The translations under genes were made by a program, and so were the position numbers. From assembly GCA_024639905.1 (NCBI GenBank), contig JAHEGE010000003.1, forward strand, positions 62,001 through 126,000: a DNA stretch of 64,000 bases, in the 5' to 3' direction. Position 1 is the stretch's first letter, and every line of letters starts with the position of its first letter. The stretch comes from Gammaproteobacteria bacterium (lineage in GTDB: Bacteria; Pseudomonadota; Gammaproteobacteria; Pseudomonadales; Pseudohongiellaceae). The notes under the pieces are model-generated. The model ran no database searches, had not been told where the DNA came from, and saw nothing but the letters and a program-made list of their open reading frames with translations. Shown one piece after another: positions 1 to 9,790 of the stretch.

Positions 1-91
1 CGAGCACCGGGTCGACTTCTACGCTAATGCGTTTGAGTTCGCCCTTCGCTTCGAGCAGGTCGATAAAGTCTCTAAGGTCTTTGAACGCCAT
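1..91 (-). CDS. ubiD: UbiD, 4-hydroxy-3-polyprenylbenzoate decarboxylase (N-terminal fragment)
   Basis: Only the first 30 codons are inside the window; the gene runs off the left edge. The translation starts [20 protein letters not shown] and continues with [10 protein letters not shown]. This matches the N-terminus of UbiD, the prenylated-FMN-dependent decarboxylase of ubiquinone biosynthesis. Its place downstream of rho and trxA on the same strand is the arrangement known from Pseudomonas (ubiD-rho-trxA), which supports the call. Too short to judge the active site. Confidence 0.85.
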   Translation of the reverse strand, partial: MAFKDLRDFIDLLEAKGELKRISVEVDPVL

Positions 92-160
92 GATTGTTTC
101 CGTTGTCTTGGGAGTCAATCACTACGCGGTGAGGCGCAACTTAGACGACTCCCTGAGATG

Positions 161-185
161 AAAAAGGGACCAACTGAGTGGTCCC
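161..185 (-). terminator. Intrinsic terminator of rho
   Basis: On the minus strand a 7-bp perfect stem (GGGACCA / TGGTCCC) with a 6-nt loop is followed by TTTTT. It starts about 10 bases after the rho stop codon and ends before the ubiD start, so it should separate rho from ubiD. Confidence 0.8.
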
Positions 186-195
186 TGAGCAATGC

Positions 196-1455
196 TTACT
201 TACGCTTCATCGAATTGAAGAATTCTTCGTTGGTCTTCGTGTCTTTGAGCTTATCGAGAATGAACTCGGTTGCCTGCACGTCTTCCATCGAGGTGAGCAG
301 CTTGCGCAGAATCCACATGCGTTGCAGTTCTTCCTCTGTCGTAATGAGTTCTTCGCGGCGCGTGCCGGAGCGGCGCACGTTGATCGCAGGATAGACGCGC
401 TTCTCGGCGATCTTGCGGTCGAGCTGAAGCTCCATATTGCCGGTGCCTTTGAATTCTTCGTAGATCACCTCGTCCATCTTTGAGCCGGTTTCGACCAGCG
501 CGGTCGCGATAATCGTCAGGCTGCCGCCTTCTTCGAGATTACGCGCGGCGCCAAAGAAGCGCTTAGGGCGCTCTAACGCGTGGGCATCTACACCACCGGT
601 GAGTACTTTGCCCGAGCTTGGGATGATGGTGTTATAGGCGCGGGCGAGGCGGGTAATCGAGTCGAGCAGGATCACCACGTCTTCTTTGTGTTCGACCAGG
701 CGCTTGGCCTTTTCGATCACCATTTCGGCGACCTGTACGTGGCGCGCGGGCGGCTCGTCGAAGGTGCTCGCGACTACCTCGCCGCGCACCGAGCGCTGCA
801 TCTCTGTCACTTCTTCCGGACGTTCATCAATCAGCAACACGATGAGGCGGCACTCGGGATTATTGCGCGTAATCGACTGCGCGATGTTCTGCAGGATAAG
901 CGTCTTACCCGCCTTAGGAGGAGACACGATGAGCCCGCGTTGACCCTTGCCGATGGGCGCAACGAGATCGATGACGCGAGCGCTGAGGTCTTCGGTGCTG
1001 CCGTTTCCAACCTGAAGGATGAGGCGGTCCTGTGGGAACAGGGGCGTGAGATTTTCGAATAGGATCTTGTTCTTGGAATTTTCGGAACTCGAGAAATTAA
1101 TCTCGTGCACTTTCAATAGTGCGAAATAACGCTCGCCGTCTTTCGGCGGACGAATCTTGCCAGCAACCGTGTCGCCTGTGCGCAGGTTGAATCGGCGAAT
1201 CTGGCTCGGCGACACGTAAATGTCATCGGGGCCCGCGAGGTAAGAAGAGTCGGCGGAACGCAGGAAGCCGAAGCCGTCTTGGAGTATCTCAAGGACACCA
1301 TCGCCGGAGATGTCTTCTCCGTTTTTTGCGTGCTTCTTCAGTATCGCAAAGATGATGTCTTGCTTGCGCGTGCGCGAGACGTTCTCCAGGCCCATGTCAT
1401 GAGCGGTTTGAACGAGGTCGGCGACGGGCTGCTGCTTGAGTTCGGTTAAATTCAT
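196..1455 (-). CDS. rho: Transcription termination factor Rho
   Basis: Hexameric RNA-dependent ATPase/helicase that terminates transcription. The 419-residue length is the normal one. Visible in order: Rho N-terminal helical domain (about 1-45), cold-shock-like RNA-binding domain (about 50-125, including DGFGFLRS and the [10 protein letters not shown] stretch), Walker [10 protein letters not shown] (179-187), Walker [11 protein letters not shown] (D265), and the R-loop region [13 protein letters not shown] near 340. It lies between trxA and ubiD on the same strand and has its own terminator just after the stop. Rho genes are commonly autoregulated through a long leader; a 350-base leader is present here. 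The antisense ORFs inside it are shadows. Confidence 0.98.
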   Translation of the reverse strand: MNLTELKQQPVADLVQTAHDMGLENVSRTRKQDIIFAILKKHAKNGEDISGDGVLEILQDGFGFLRSADSSYLAGPDDIYVSPSQIRRFNLRTGDTVAGKIRPPKDGERYFALLKVHEINFSSSENSKNKILFENLTPLFPQDRLILQVGNGSTEDLSARVIDLVAPIGKGQRGLIVSPPKAGKTLILQNIAQSITRNNPECRLIVLLIDERPEEVTEMQRSVRGEVVASTFDEPPARHVQVAEMVIEKAKRLVEHKEDVVILLDSITRLARAYNTIIPSSGKVLTGGVDAHALERPKRFFGAARNLEEGGSLTIIATALVETGSKMDEVIYEEFKGTGNMELQLDRKIAEKRVYPAINVRRSGTRREELITTEEELQRMWILRKLLTSMEDVQATEFILDKLKDTKTNEEFFNSMKRK

Positions 1456-1805
1456 TAGGGAGGGCTTCTTTGGTTAGTTCGATTCGTCGCTTGGGATTCG
1501 GATAGGAACCGCTGGAAGCGCGAAGGGAGTGTGCTTAAAGGAAGTGTGTTTATTAAGTTGGTTTAGGTGTCTCGAGCAGCCTTCGTCGGTGTCGCGGCTG
1601 CACTAAGCTGTGCGTTGCGAGTAGGGCGAGTTGCTCAAATCAAAATAACAGAGGGTTTTCGACTTCTTGCATCCAGGGCGGACTAGCTTGGTAATTCTGG
1701 TTTCGGCTCTAGAGGCGACTAACAGCTTACATCGGTCTGCCTGATCGGAACTTTAATACGCGCACTGGCGCTTAGAGTTGGGAGTAGGCTGAGGGGGGTA
1801 AAGCT
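1456..1805 (-). other. Long non-coding leader upstream of rho
   Basis: About 350 bases between the trxA terminator and the rho start contain no supportable ORF on either strand. By position this is the rho promoter and 5' leader. I could not pick a convincing -35/-10 pair. Rho autoregulation through a leader attenuator is known in E. coli; that it applies here is inference. Confidence 0.4.
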
Positions 1806-1842
1806 GCGACTGTTTGAGGGCGTTTTAGCCTCAAACAGCCGC
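1806..1842 (-). terminator. Intrinsic terminator of trxA
   Basis: A 14-bp stem with one mismatch (GCGGCTGTTTGAGG against CCTCAAACAGTCGC on the minus strand) and a loop of about 9 nt lies 13 bases after the trxA stop. The following T-tract is weak (AGCTTTACC), so termination may be partial or Rho-assisted. Confidence 0.6.
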
Positions 1843-1854
1843 ATTAAACGCAAT

Positions 1855-2181
1855 TTAGATTACGCTGTCAATAAAGGCGGCGAGCTGTGATTTCGATAGG
1901 GCGCCGACTTTTGTGCCTGCCACTTCGCCGTTATTGAAGATAAGCAGCGACGGGATGCCGCGCACGCCGTATTTGGGCGCGGTGGCAGTGTTGGCATCGA
2001 CGTCCATCTTGCAGACCTTGAGTTTGCCGGCGTAGTCGCCACTAATCTCTTCGAGAACGGGGGCAATCATCTTGCAGGGCCCGCACCATTCTGCCCAGAA
2101 GTCGACAAGTACGGGGCCGTCTGCTTGGAGTACGTCTTGCTCGAAAGAGCTGTCTGAAATGTGAACGATTGCGCCGCTCAT
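1855..2181 (-). CDS. trxA: Thioredoxin 1
   Basis: Cytoplasmic disulfide reductase of 108 residues, the standard size. The active site WCGPCK follows the [10 protein letters not shown] strand-turn near residues 28-36, and the cis-proline loop GVRGIPSLL comes at about 72-80. It lies directly upstream of rho, as in many Gammaproteobacteria, with its own hairpin terminator. The start ATG at 2181 is preceded on the minus strand by AGAAAGGAC, a fair ribosome binding site. Confidence 0.97.
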   Translation of the reverse strand: MSGAIVHISDSSFEQDVLQADGPVLVDFWAEWCGPCKMIAPVLEEISGDYAGKLKVCKMDVDANTATAPKYGVRGIPSLLIFNNGEVAGTKVGALSKSQLAAFIDSVI

Positions 2182-2276
2182 AGTGTCTGTCCTTTCTGGA
2201 GTGAAAAATAGAGAGTATTAAGAATGTCTTAGTGGTCTATATAGCGGCTGCAGAGACAGGTTTCAAGGTTTGCCCG

Positions 2277-3302
<1,026 letters not shown>

Positions 3303-3436
3303 TTATCTCGTTTCAATGGGTTAAGCTTCGACCTTAGTCCAGCGCTTAGCGCTGACAATCGGCAAGTCTTTTGCAAAAAAGTATCTTAACAGCCGCGACT
3401 CGTGAATAGAATCGTTAGCGTGGCACCGAACAGGAA

Positions 3437-3445
3437 CCCCCCCCC
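3437..3445 (+). repeat. Homopolymeric run of nine C at a gene start
   Basis: Nine consecutive C residues lie between an AGGA motif (3432-3435) and the GTG at 3447. If translation starts at 3447, a change in tract length changes ribosome-binding-site spacing. If it starts at 3402, a change shifts the reading frame. Runs of this length are the classical substrate for slipped-strand phase variation. Confidence 0.7.
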
Positions 3446-3446
3446 A

Positions 3447-5582
3447 GTGAACCGACTCAGAGTCATTCTCGCCGCGCTCGTCGTGGCAGCCCTCGGCGCC
3501 TATTTCGCCTTCGACCTCGGTCAATACCTCACGCTGAGTTATATCCAGTCGCAACTCGCCAGCCTGCAGGCGTTCCGCGACGCCAACTTCGCACTCACGG
3601 CGCTAGTCTACTTTTCGGTTTACGTCATCGCGACGGGCATCTCGATTCCCGGCGCCATCCTGCTGACGCTGCTCGGCGGGGCGATATTCGGGCTTGGCTG
3701 GGGGCTTTTGCTCGTGTCGTTCGCGAGCAGTATCGGCGCCACCGGCGCGTTCCTCGCCTCTCGCCTGCTGCTGCGCGACTGGGTTCAGCGCCGTTTCGCT
3801 GCCTATCTCGCGCCTATCAATCAGGGTATGGAGAAAGACGGCGCGTTCTACTTGTTTAGTTTGCGGATGGTGCCCATCGTGCCGTTTTTTGTCGTTAACT
3901 TGCTGATGGGCCTCACGACCCTCTCGGTGCCAACTTATTACCTCACGAGTCAGATCGGCATGCTCGTATCGACTGCGGTCTATGTGAATGCCGGCTCGGA
4001 GCTTGCGCAGATTACCTCGCTGAGCGGCTTAGTCTCGCCGTCGGTGCTGCTGTCGTTTGCCGCTCTGGGCATCGTGCCTTTAATCGCGAAATGGCTTATC
4101 GCCGTGTTGCAGCGGCGCAAGAGTTTGGGCAAGTTTGCCAAGCCTAAGCGCTTCGACGCCAACGTGGTCGTGGTTGGCGGTGGTTCTGCGGGTCTGGTGA
4201 CCTCGCTCATCGTCGCCGGCGCTAAGGCCAAGGTGGTGTTAGTTGAGAAGCACAAGATGGGCGGCGACTGCCTCTACACCGGCTGTGTGCCAAGCAAATC
4301 GCTGATTCGCAGCGGGCGCATCATGTCTTACATTCGCCGCGCTACAGAGTATGGCATTACCGATGCCACAGGCAGCGTGGATTTCACCAAGGTGATGCAG
4401 CGCGTGCGTGGCGTGATCGAGACCATCGAGCCACACGACTCACCGGAACGCTATACCGGTCTTGGCGTGGACTGTGTGAGTGGCGAGGCACGCATCAAGT
4501 CGCCTTATGAGGTCGAGGTCGATGGCAAGACCATCACCACCGAGGCTATCGTCATCGCCTCTGGTGCGAGGCCCTTCGTGCCGCCTGTGCCGGGGCTCGA
4601 GGCGCTCGACTACCTCACCTCTGATAGTGTGTGGTCACTTACCGAATTGCCCAAGCGCTTACTGGTCATTGGCGGCGGCCCTATAGGTTGCGAGCTTACC
4701 CAGGCCTTCGCGAATCTGGGGTCGAGTGTGACTCAGGTGGACATGGCGCCGCGGATTATGCCGCGGGAAGACCCCGAGGTCTCGGCGGCGGTGAGTGCGC
4801 GCTTTACCGAGCAGGGTATTCGCCTGCTCACCGATCACAAGCTGATGAAGTTCGAGACGATAGACGGCGAGCACATCATGGAAGCGGAGCACGAGGGCCA
4901 GGTTGTGCGCGTGGCCTTTGATAAGGTGCTGCTTGCGATCGGGCGCCGCGCCAATGTCGAGGGTTTCGGCCTCGAGGAGCTCGGCGTTGCACTGACGCCC
5001 CAGGGTACCGTGGAGGTGAACGCCCAGCTGCAAACTAACTTCCCCAATATCTTCGCCTGCGGCGACGTGGCGGGGCCCTATCAATTTACCCACATGGCCT
5101 CCTATCAGGCGTTCTTTGCGGCGATTAATGCGGTGGCGGGCGGGTTGTGGCGACTCAAAACCAACTACGCAGTGGTGCCGTGGGCGACATTCACCGACCC
5201 CGAGGTGGCGCGGGTGGGCTTGAGCGAAGAAGAGGCGAAACAGCGCGGTATCGCCTACGAAGTCACGCGTTACGACATGGGCCACCACGACCGCTCCCTA
5301 GCCGATGGCGAGGCTCATGGCTTTATTAAGGTGCTCACGGTACCGGGCAAAGACAAGATGCTAGGGGTGACTATTGTCGGCTATCACGCGGGCGAGCAGA
5401 TCGCCGAGTTCGTCTTCGCCATGACCCACGGCATGGGTCTTAAGAGCATCGCCGCCGTCACGCATATTTATCCGACGCTGGGCGAGGGCAACAAATTTGC
5501 CGCTAACGTGTGGCGCAGTGCTCGCCTGCCGACGCATCTCCTGCCGTGGATGGCTCGTTTCTTCGCTTGGCGGCGTGGGTAA
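3447..5582 (+). CDS. TVP38/DedA membrane domain fused to a mercuric-reductase-like flavoprotein disulfide reductase
   Basis: Two domains in one chain. In numbering from the first possible GTG at 3402, residues about 18-240 form a TVP38/TMEM64 (DedA superfamily, VTT) membrane domain with several hydrophobic segments. Residues about 252-720 form a pyridine-nucleotide disulfide reductase: FAD motif VVVVGGGSAG (near 255-264), redox-active CLYTGC (C290, C295), NADH motif LLVIGGGPIGCE, and a C-terminal dimerisation domain with HIYPTLGEG. The His-Tyr region resembles mercuric reductases, but there is no N-terminal metal-binding domain and no C-terminal vicinal Cys pair, so mercury reduction is unlikely. 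I chose GTG 3447 because AGGA precedes it and the protein then begins MNRLRVILAALVV, a natural membrane start. The alternative GTG at 3402 has no visible ribosome binding site and adds 15 residues. Confidence 0.85.
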   Translation: MNRLRVILAALVVAALGAYFAFDLGQYLTLSYIQSQLASLQAFRDANFALTALVYFSVYVIATGISIPGAILLTLLGGAIFGLGWGLLLVSFASSIGATGAFLASRLLLRDWVQRRFAAYLAPINQGMEKDGAFYLFSLRMVPIVPFFVVNLLMGLTTLSVPTYYLTSQIGMLVSTAVYVNAGSELAQITSLSGLVSPSVLLSFAALGIVPLIAKWLIAVLQRRKSLGKFAKPKRFDANVVVVGGGSAGLVTSLIVAGAKAKVVLVEKHKMGGDCLYTGCVPSKSLIRSGRIMSYIRRATEYGITDATGSVDFTKVMQRVRGVIETIEPHDSPERYTGLGVDCVSGEARIKSPYEVEVDGKTITTEAIVIASGARPFVPPVPGLEALDYLTSDSVWSLTELPKRLLVIGGGPIGCELTQAFANLGSSVTQVDMAPRIMPREDPEVSAAVSARFTEQGIRLLTDHKLMKFETIDGEHIMEAEHEGQVVRVAFDKVLLAIGRRANVEGFGLEELGVALTPQGTVEVNAQLQTNFPNIFACGDVAGPYQFTHMASYQAFFAAINAVAGGLWRLKTNYAVVPWATFTDPEVARVGLSEEEAKQRGIAYEVTRYDMGHHDRSLADGEAHGFIKVLTVPGKDKMLGVTIVGYHAGEQIAEFVFAMTHGMGLKSIAAVTHIYPTLGEGNKFAANVWRSARLPTHLLPWMARFFAWRRG

Positions 5583-5618
5583 GCGACGACCACAGAAGCG
5601 GGGATTTCCCGGCAACAA

Positions 5619-5683
5619 GCTGTATATTTAACGATAAAAAAGCGTATATTTATCGATAAATAGCTGTATATTTTCTGATAAAG
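5619..5683 (+). repeat. Three tandem 21-22-bp AT-rich iterons upstream of the ATPase
   Basis: Three head-to-tail copies of a unit close to AGCTGTATATTTANCGATAA begin at 5619, 5641 and 5662. The middle copy contains a perfect 16-bp palindrome TATTTATCGATAAATA (5647-5662). The spacing of two helical turns places all copies on one DNA face. They lie about 80 bases before the ATPase start and are far more AT-rich than the surroundings, so they are a likely operator or regulatory array for that gene. Confidence 0.7.
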
Positions 5684-5760
5684 TTAAGCCAAGCCGTCTA
5701 TCAGCGACAGCTAGAACGCGCATGACGCGGGGTGTTTAAACCTAAATCAGGAGAATAATA

Positions 5761-7041
5761 ATGTTCGAGCGGCATATCTACGCACGACTCCTGGAGTCAT
5801 TAAACGCCTTCCGAGTAGTTTACATACCCGGCGCGAGGCAGGCAGGGAAGAGCACGCTGGTGCGATAGATAGCGAAGCAGCGAGGGCTTCATTACGTCAC
5901 GCTGGACGACAGCGGAGCGCGTTTGGCCGCCGAAACCGACCCAGAGGGTTTCGTTGCAGAGTTCCTCGAGGGCGGGCTCGCGCTCGATGAAATTCAGTAT
6001 GTCCCCAATCTCGTGTTTGCCATTAAGCAGGCGTCGGACCTGCTACCCCCAAATGAGAAGGGCAAGTTCCTCCTGACTGGGTCGTCGGATCTCTTCGCGG
6101 GCAAGCAGGTTAGCGATAGGCTGCCTGGGCATATGGAGACTCTGATCCTTTATCCGCTTTCGCAATCGGAGCTGAGCGTCAGGAGTCGCAACACGCTATA
6201 CCAAATAGTAGAAGGCGAATTCGCCTCGGTTTCGGGGCCGACGACGCGTGGAGCACTGTGCCAAGCGATCCTAGCTGGGGGCTACCCAGAGACTCAATCG
6301 ATGAGTTCGCGGGCCCGGATCAGTTGGTATAGGTCTTATATCGACGCGCGTATTCTAAAAGATTTCGAGCAGGTCTATAGCGGCCGCGGTGACTTTGTCG
6401 TCGTGGCGCGAGCGCTGCTAGACCTTCTTGCGGGTCGCTGCGGCAACCTGCTCAATTTTCATAATCTCGCGAACGAACTGCGTATCGGAGATGAGAAAAC
6501 GAAGAAAATGACCGCCGCCTTCGAGCAGATGTTCATCGTTCACCGAGTAAACGGGTACTTGAAGAACCGAAGCAAGCGCTTGGCGGTGACTTCGCCTAAA
6601 AGCCATTTTGTCGACACGGGGCTCGCGTGCTACCTCCTCGGCCTGCGGACTCGTGAGCAGTTAGTCACCAGCTCGCACTTTGGTGGCTTGTTGGAAAATT
6701 TCGTCCTCATGGACCTGTGTAAGAACGCAGTGTTTAGCGAGCATGAGGTCGACATTACGCATTTCCGCGACAACTATCAGCGGGAGGTTGATATCGTACT
6801 CGAGGAGCCGGGCGGCTCAGTCATCGGGATTGAAGTGAAGGCTTCACAGTCGATTACGAAATCCGACTTCAAGGGTTTGCTTGCGTTAGCAAATTACGCC
6901 GGGTCTCGTTTTAGCGCGGGCATACTGCTCTATTCCGGAGACAAAGTCTTACCAATTAAGTTCGGCGACTTTACGTTTACTGCAGTGCCGTTCGCCTCGC
7001 TCTATCCGCAATTATTGTCCCCTACGCCGCAGATTTCCTGA
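5761..7041 (+). pseudogene. AAA ATPase with DUF4143 domain, interrupted by one TAG codon
   Basis: Reading from ATG 5761, preceded by AGGAGAATAATA, gives MFERHIYARLLESL followed by the Walker A region GARQAGKSTLVR. Codon 36 is TAG (5866-5868), after which the same frame continues open for 391 codons to 7041. Family members usually have Gln at this position (RQIA), so a single CAG-to-TAG change explains the break. The rest looks intact: Walker B LDEIQYVP, the TGSSDLFAG motif, and a C-terminal DUF4143/nuclease-like domain ending with EVDIVLEEPGG and GIEVKAS. A downstream restart (TTG 5923) would lack Walker A and could not bind ATP normally. The undecayed frame suggests a recent mutation or a sequence error. 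The 3' end overlaps dsbB by 20 bases. Confidence 0.8.
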
Positions 7042-7531
7042 ACGCCATAAACAGGCACAGCGAGAAGAGGCCGGTGAAGGCGATGAGCGCCATCTGTGGG
7101 ATAGAGAAAATTCCGAACAGGCGGAAGACGACTTCGGCGCAGTTGCCGTCGCCTTTAAGTAGGAAGTTAAGTGTCTCCATGAACGGGAAGTTGTCCATGA
7201 TGTAGGTGAGGCCCGGGCCGCAGGCGGGGACTTCGTCTTCGGGTAAGTTTTGCAACCAGATCTGGCGTATCGAGAAATAGCTGCCGAACACGCACATGGA
7301 CGCTGCGACCAGCGACATGAATTTTTGTGTAGTGGCGGCAGGATTTGCCAGCGCCGCGGCGAGGCAGACAACGCCACACAGGATGAAGAACACACGCTGG
7401 GTGATGCACAGGCCGCAGGGCGATAAGAGCATCACGTGTTCCATATACAACGCGATGGCGATCGTTAACACCGTCACTAAGAAGATGCCGATGTTCATCA
7501 CCCGGTTACTCGGTAGGCTAATAGTGCTCAT
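7022..7531 (-). CDS. dsbB: Disulfide bond formation protein B
   Basis: Inner-membrane quinone reductase that reoxidises DsbA. 169 residues with four predicted membrane segments. The first periplasmic pair is C39-G-L-C42 (SPCGLC), and the second-loop cysteines are C104 (VPACGPGL) and C131 (DGNCAE), the pattern of DsbB. It lies downstream of gshA on the same strand with a 22-base gap, and its 3' end overlaps the convergent ATPase pseudogene. Confidence 0.95.
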   Translation of the reverse strand: MSTISLPSNRVMNIGIFLVTVLTIAIALYMEHVMLLSPCGLCITQRVFFILCGVVCLAAALANPAATTQKFMSLVAASMCVFGSYFSIRQIWLQNLPEDEVPACGPGLTYIMDNFPFMETLNFLLKGDGNCAEVVFRLFGIFSIPQMALIAFTGLFSLCLFMAFRKSAA

Positions 7532-7553
7532 GTGGTGCTCCTAAGTCGTCGTT

Positions 7554-9170
7554 CTAGTGCGAGGCGGCGTTCCACTCGGCTAAGAAAGTCTCAAAATCTG
7601 GCTGCGCCTCTGCCTCGATAGCAGCCTGCTTATCGAGCGAGTCTAGCGCAGTTTGGGTGAAAAGCGTCTCGTCTTGCTCAGACAAGGGGGCGCCGGCTAG
7701 CTCATCGCGCTGCTGCTGGGATAAAGCGAGCGCTAGGCCGAAGAATGACAGCCCTTCTTCCTGCATTTGCTTCAGCATCCTGCCCGAGGGCGTTAGCGTG
7801 GCATCGGCAAGCTTGGCGACCTGTGCCTCGAGCGCGCTTTGGTAGTCGGTAGTGTCGTGGATGCTGTTAAGCAGCGCCGACGCGTTGCCTAGCGAGTCGA
7901 GTAGCTGTCCCGCCCATTCGCGCATACCGCGCGGTCTGCCTTCTTCGTTCAGCATCAAGGCAGGGTCGCGGCCTTGTTCCACAACCCGCATAAGATTGTC
8001 GGCAACTTCGAAGAACTCGTCTTGATTGCACTCTGGGCTTGGCGCTAGGAGGCAATGAATAAGGAAGGTGTCGAGGAAGCGCACCTGCTCCGCGTCGATT
8101 CCCAGCATCAAATAGGGATTCAGGTCTAAGGCGCGTACTTCAATATATTCGATGCCGCCTTCCATGAGTGCCTCGAGCGGGCGTTGTCCGCTTTTCACAT
8201 TCCGCTTCGGACGAATAGTGCTGTAGAACTCATTCTCGAGTTGGAGCAGGTTGGCATTGATCTGGCGGTGCTCGCCATTAGGCCCCCGACCAATTTTTTG
8301 GTAGTCCGGATACGGCGTGTGCATGGCATTGCCGAGGCATTCGGCGTAACTGCCGAGCTCGTTGTAGCACACGAATAGCGACTTCTGCGCCTCGCTTTTA
8401 TAGCCTAAATTTCCCATGCGTAAACACGTAGCGTAGGGCAGGTAGAGGCTGTTGGAGTCGAGTGTATCCAGCGAATGCTCGCGACCTTTGACGAAACTCT
8501 TGCATGCTGCAGGCGAGGCGCCGAAGAGATAGACCAGTAGCCAAGAATAGCGGTGGAAATTGCGGATGAGGTGCAGGTATTTGTCAGTACGGAAATCCTG
8601 CAGTGACCCTTGATCGCCACAGTGCGCCTGATACTGCGGCCAAAAACTGTCTGGCATCGAGAAATTGTAGTGAATGCCAGCGATGGTCTGCATGATCTTG
8701 CCGTAGCGGTTACTCAGGCCTTCGCGGTAGAGCGTCTTCAATTTGCCTACGTTCGAGGTGCCGAACTGGGCAACGGGAATCTCCGCTTCGCCGCCGAGAG
8801 CGCAGGGCATGCTCGACACCCAGAACATCTCGTTGTTCTCGACGTTCTTCAGGGAGAAGCGGTGAATGCCTTCGAGCATGCCGAGGCAGTCGTCGATGCG
8901 GTCATAGGCGGGGGTAATGAATTCGAGCAGCGACTCTGAGAAATCGGTGGTGATGTAGGGATTGGTGAGCGTCGAGCCGAGCGCAACTGGATGGGGGCTT
9001 TGTGACAGTGCGCCGGTTGGGCTAACGCGCAGGCTTTCCTTTTCGATGCCCCGCACCACTGCTCCCCAGCTTAGGTCGAAGTCGGGCAGGGAGTAGAATT
9101 GGAGTGCGGCGGCGCGTGTAGGCGCGGGGAGCCGTGAGAGGCGAGAGAGCGGTGCTTGCGCGTCAGACAT
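7554..9170 (-). CDS. gshA: Glutamate-cysteine ligase (proteobacterial GshA family)
   Basis: ATP-dependent first step of glutathione synthesis. Recognisable family stretches are GIEKESLRVSPTGALS near the N-terminus, TDFSESLLEFITP, HYNFSMPDSFW, YLPYATCLRMGNLGY and the EYIEVRALDLNPY region. I prefer the ATG at 9170 (MSDAQAPLSRLSR, 538 residues) over the upstream in-frame ATG at 9227, because the extra 19 residues are not family-like and that start shows no ribosome binding site. Neither start has a strong one. Context with dsbB suggests a thiol-redox neighbourhood. Confidence 0.93.
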   Translation of the reverse strand: MSDAQAPLSRLSRLPAPTRAAALQFYSLPDFDLSWGAVVRGIEKESLRVSPTGALSQSPHPVALGSTLTNPYITTDFSESLLEFITPAYDRIDDCLGMLEGIHRFSLKNVENNEMFWVSSMPCALGGEAEIPVAQFGTSNVGKLKTLYREGLSNRYGKIMQTIAGIHYNFSMPDSFWPQYQAHCGDQGSLQDFRTDKYLHLIRNFHRYSWLLVYLFGASPAACKSFVKGREHSLDTLDSNSLYLPYATCLRMGNLGYKSEAQKSLFVCYNELGSYAECLGNAMHTPYPDYQKIGRGPNGEHRQINANLLQLENEFYSTIRPKRNVKSGQRPLEALMEGGIEYIEVRALDLNPYLMLGIDAEQVRFLDTFLIHCLLAPSPECNQDEFFEVADNLMRVVEQGRDPALMLNEEGRPRGMREWAGQLLDSLGNASALLNSIHDTTDYQSALEAQVAKLADATLTPSGRMLKQMQEEGLSFFGLALALSQQQRDELAGAPLSEQDETLFTQTALDSLDKQAAIEAEAQPDFETFLAEWNAASH

Positions 9171-9338
9171 AGGGCTACTCAAGGCGAAACCATCCTGTGC
9201 GGGTTGAAGGCCGCAGAAAGCGCGCATTATTACAAAGAACGTGGCGCCGCGCTAACGAGTTTGTGTGCCCCTAGATTTGGACAATGCCTCGCGGATTGAG
9301 CCTGCATAGGCGCGATTCGTTACTGTCTTGCGCGAGCG

Positions 9339-9749
9339 CTACTCGATCTGCTTGAAGCGATGGATAAGCCGGCGATCTTTCTTGTTCGGTTTGGTGTTGG
9401 TCATCAGCTGAGGCTGGCTCTTGCGCTGCTCGGCGAGAGTCTCTCGTTGCTCGACGCTTTGGGCTGTTTCCTCGTAGAGCAGCTGGGCCTCTGGCGCCCC
9501 GCGCCGCTGTTCGGAGAGCACGCGTACGACAACCGTGCGTTCGTCGAATCCCTGGCGCAGGCGAATCTCGGCGCCCACCTCGATTTCCTTGCTCGGCTTC
9601 GCACGGCTGCCATCGCACTGTACCTTGCCGCCCTCGATCGCCTGTTTGGCGAGGCTCCGTGTCTTGTAAAAACGCGCCGCCCACAGCCACTTGTCGAGGC
9701 GTAGCTTAGAGGAGTCGCTCTTGCTTACCGGTGTGTGCTGCTTAGCCAT
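9339..9749 (-). CDS. hslR: Heat shock protein 15 (ribosome-associated S4 protein)
   Basis: A 136-residue basic protein with an N-terminal S4 RNA-binding domain (LRLDKWLWAARFYKTRSLAK, about residues 17-36, and the GGKVQCDG turn). It ends in a Lys/Arg-rich tail. Hsp15 binds free 50S subunits carrying a stalled nascent chain and helps recycle them. The gene lies next to yrfG, the same pair as in E. coli (yrfG-hslR), which supports orthology. Confidence 0.93.
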   Translation of the reverse strand: MAKQHTPVSKSDSSKLRLDKWLWAARFYKTRSLAKQAIEGGKVQCDGSRAKPSKEIEVGAEIRLRQGFDERTVVVRVLSEQRRGAPEAQLLYEETAQSVEQRETLAEQRKSQPQLMTNTKPNKKDRRLIHRFKQIE

Positions 9750-9790
9750 GCGCCGCTCTCTGCTGGGTCAACTGATTGCCTCCTAGGCGG

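Noticed and set aside
580-1062. A 160-codon ORF antisense to rho
   Set aside because: It is a frame shadow of a highly conserved gene, with no ribosome binding site and no domain.
3447-5582. Calling the flavoprotein fusion a mercuric reductase
   Set aside because: It lacks the N-terminal heavy-metal-binding domain and the C-terminal Cys pair, and there are no mer neighbours.
5866-5868. TAG in the ATPase as pyrrolysine or programmed recoding
   Set aside because: The position is normally Gln in the family and no recoding signal is visible; a plain nonsense change or base error is simpler.
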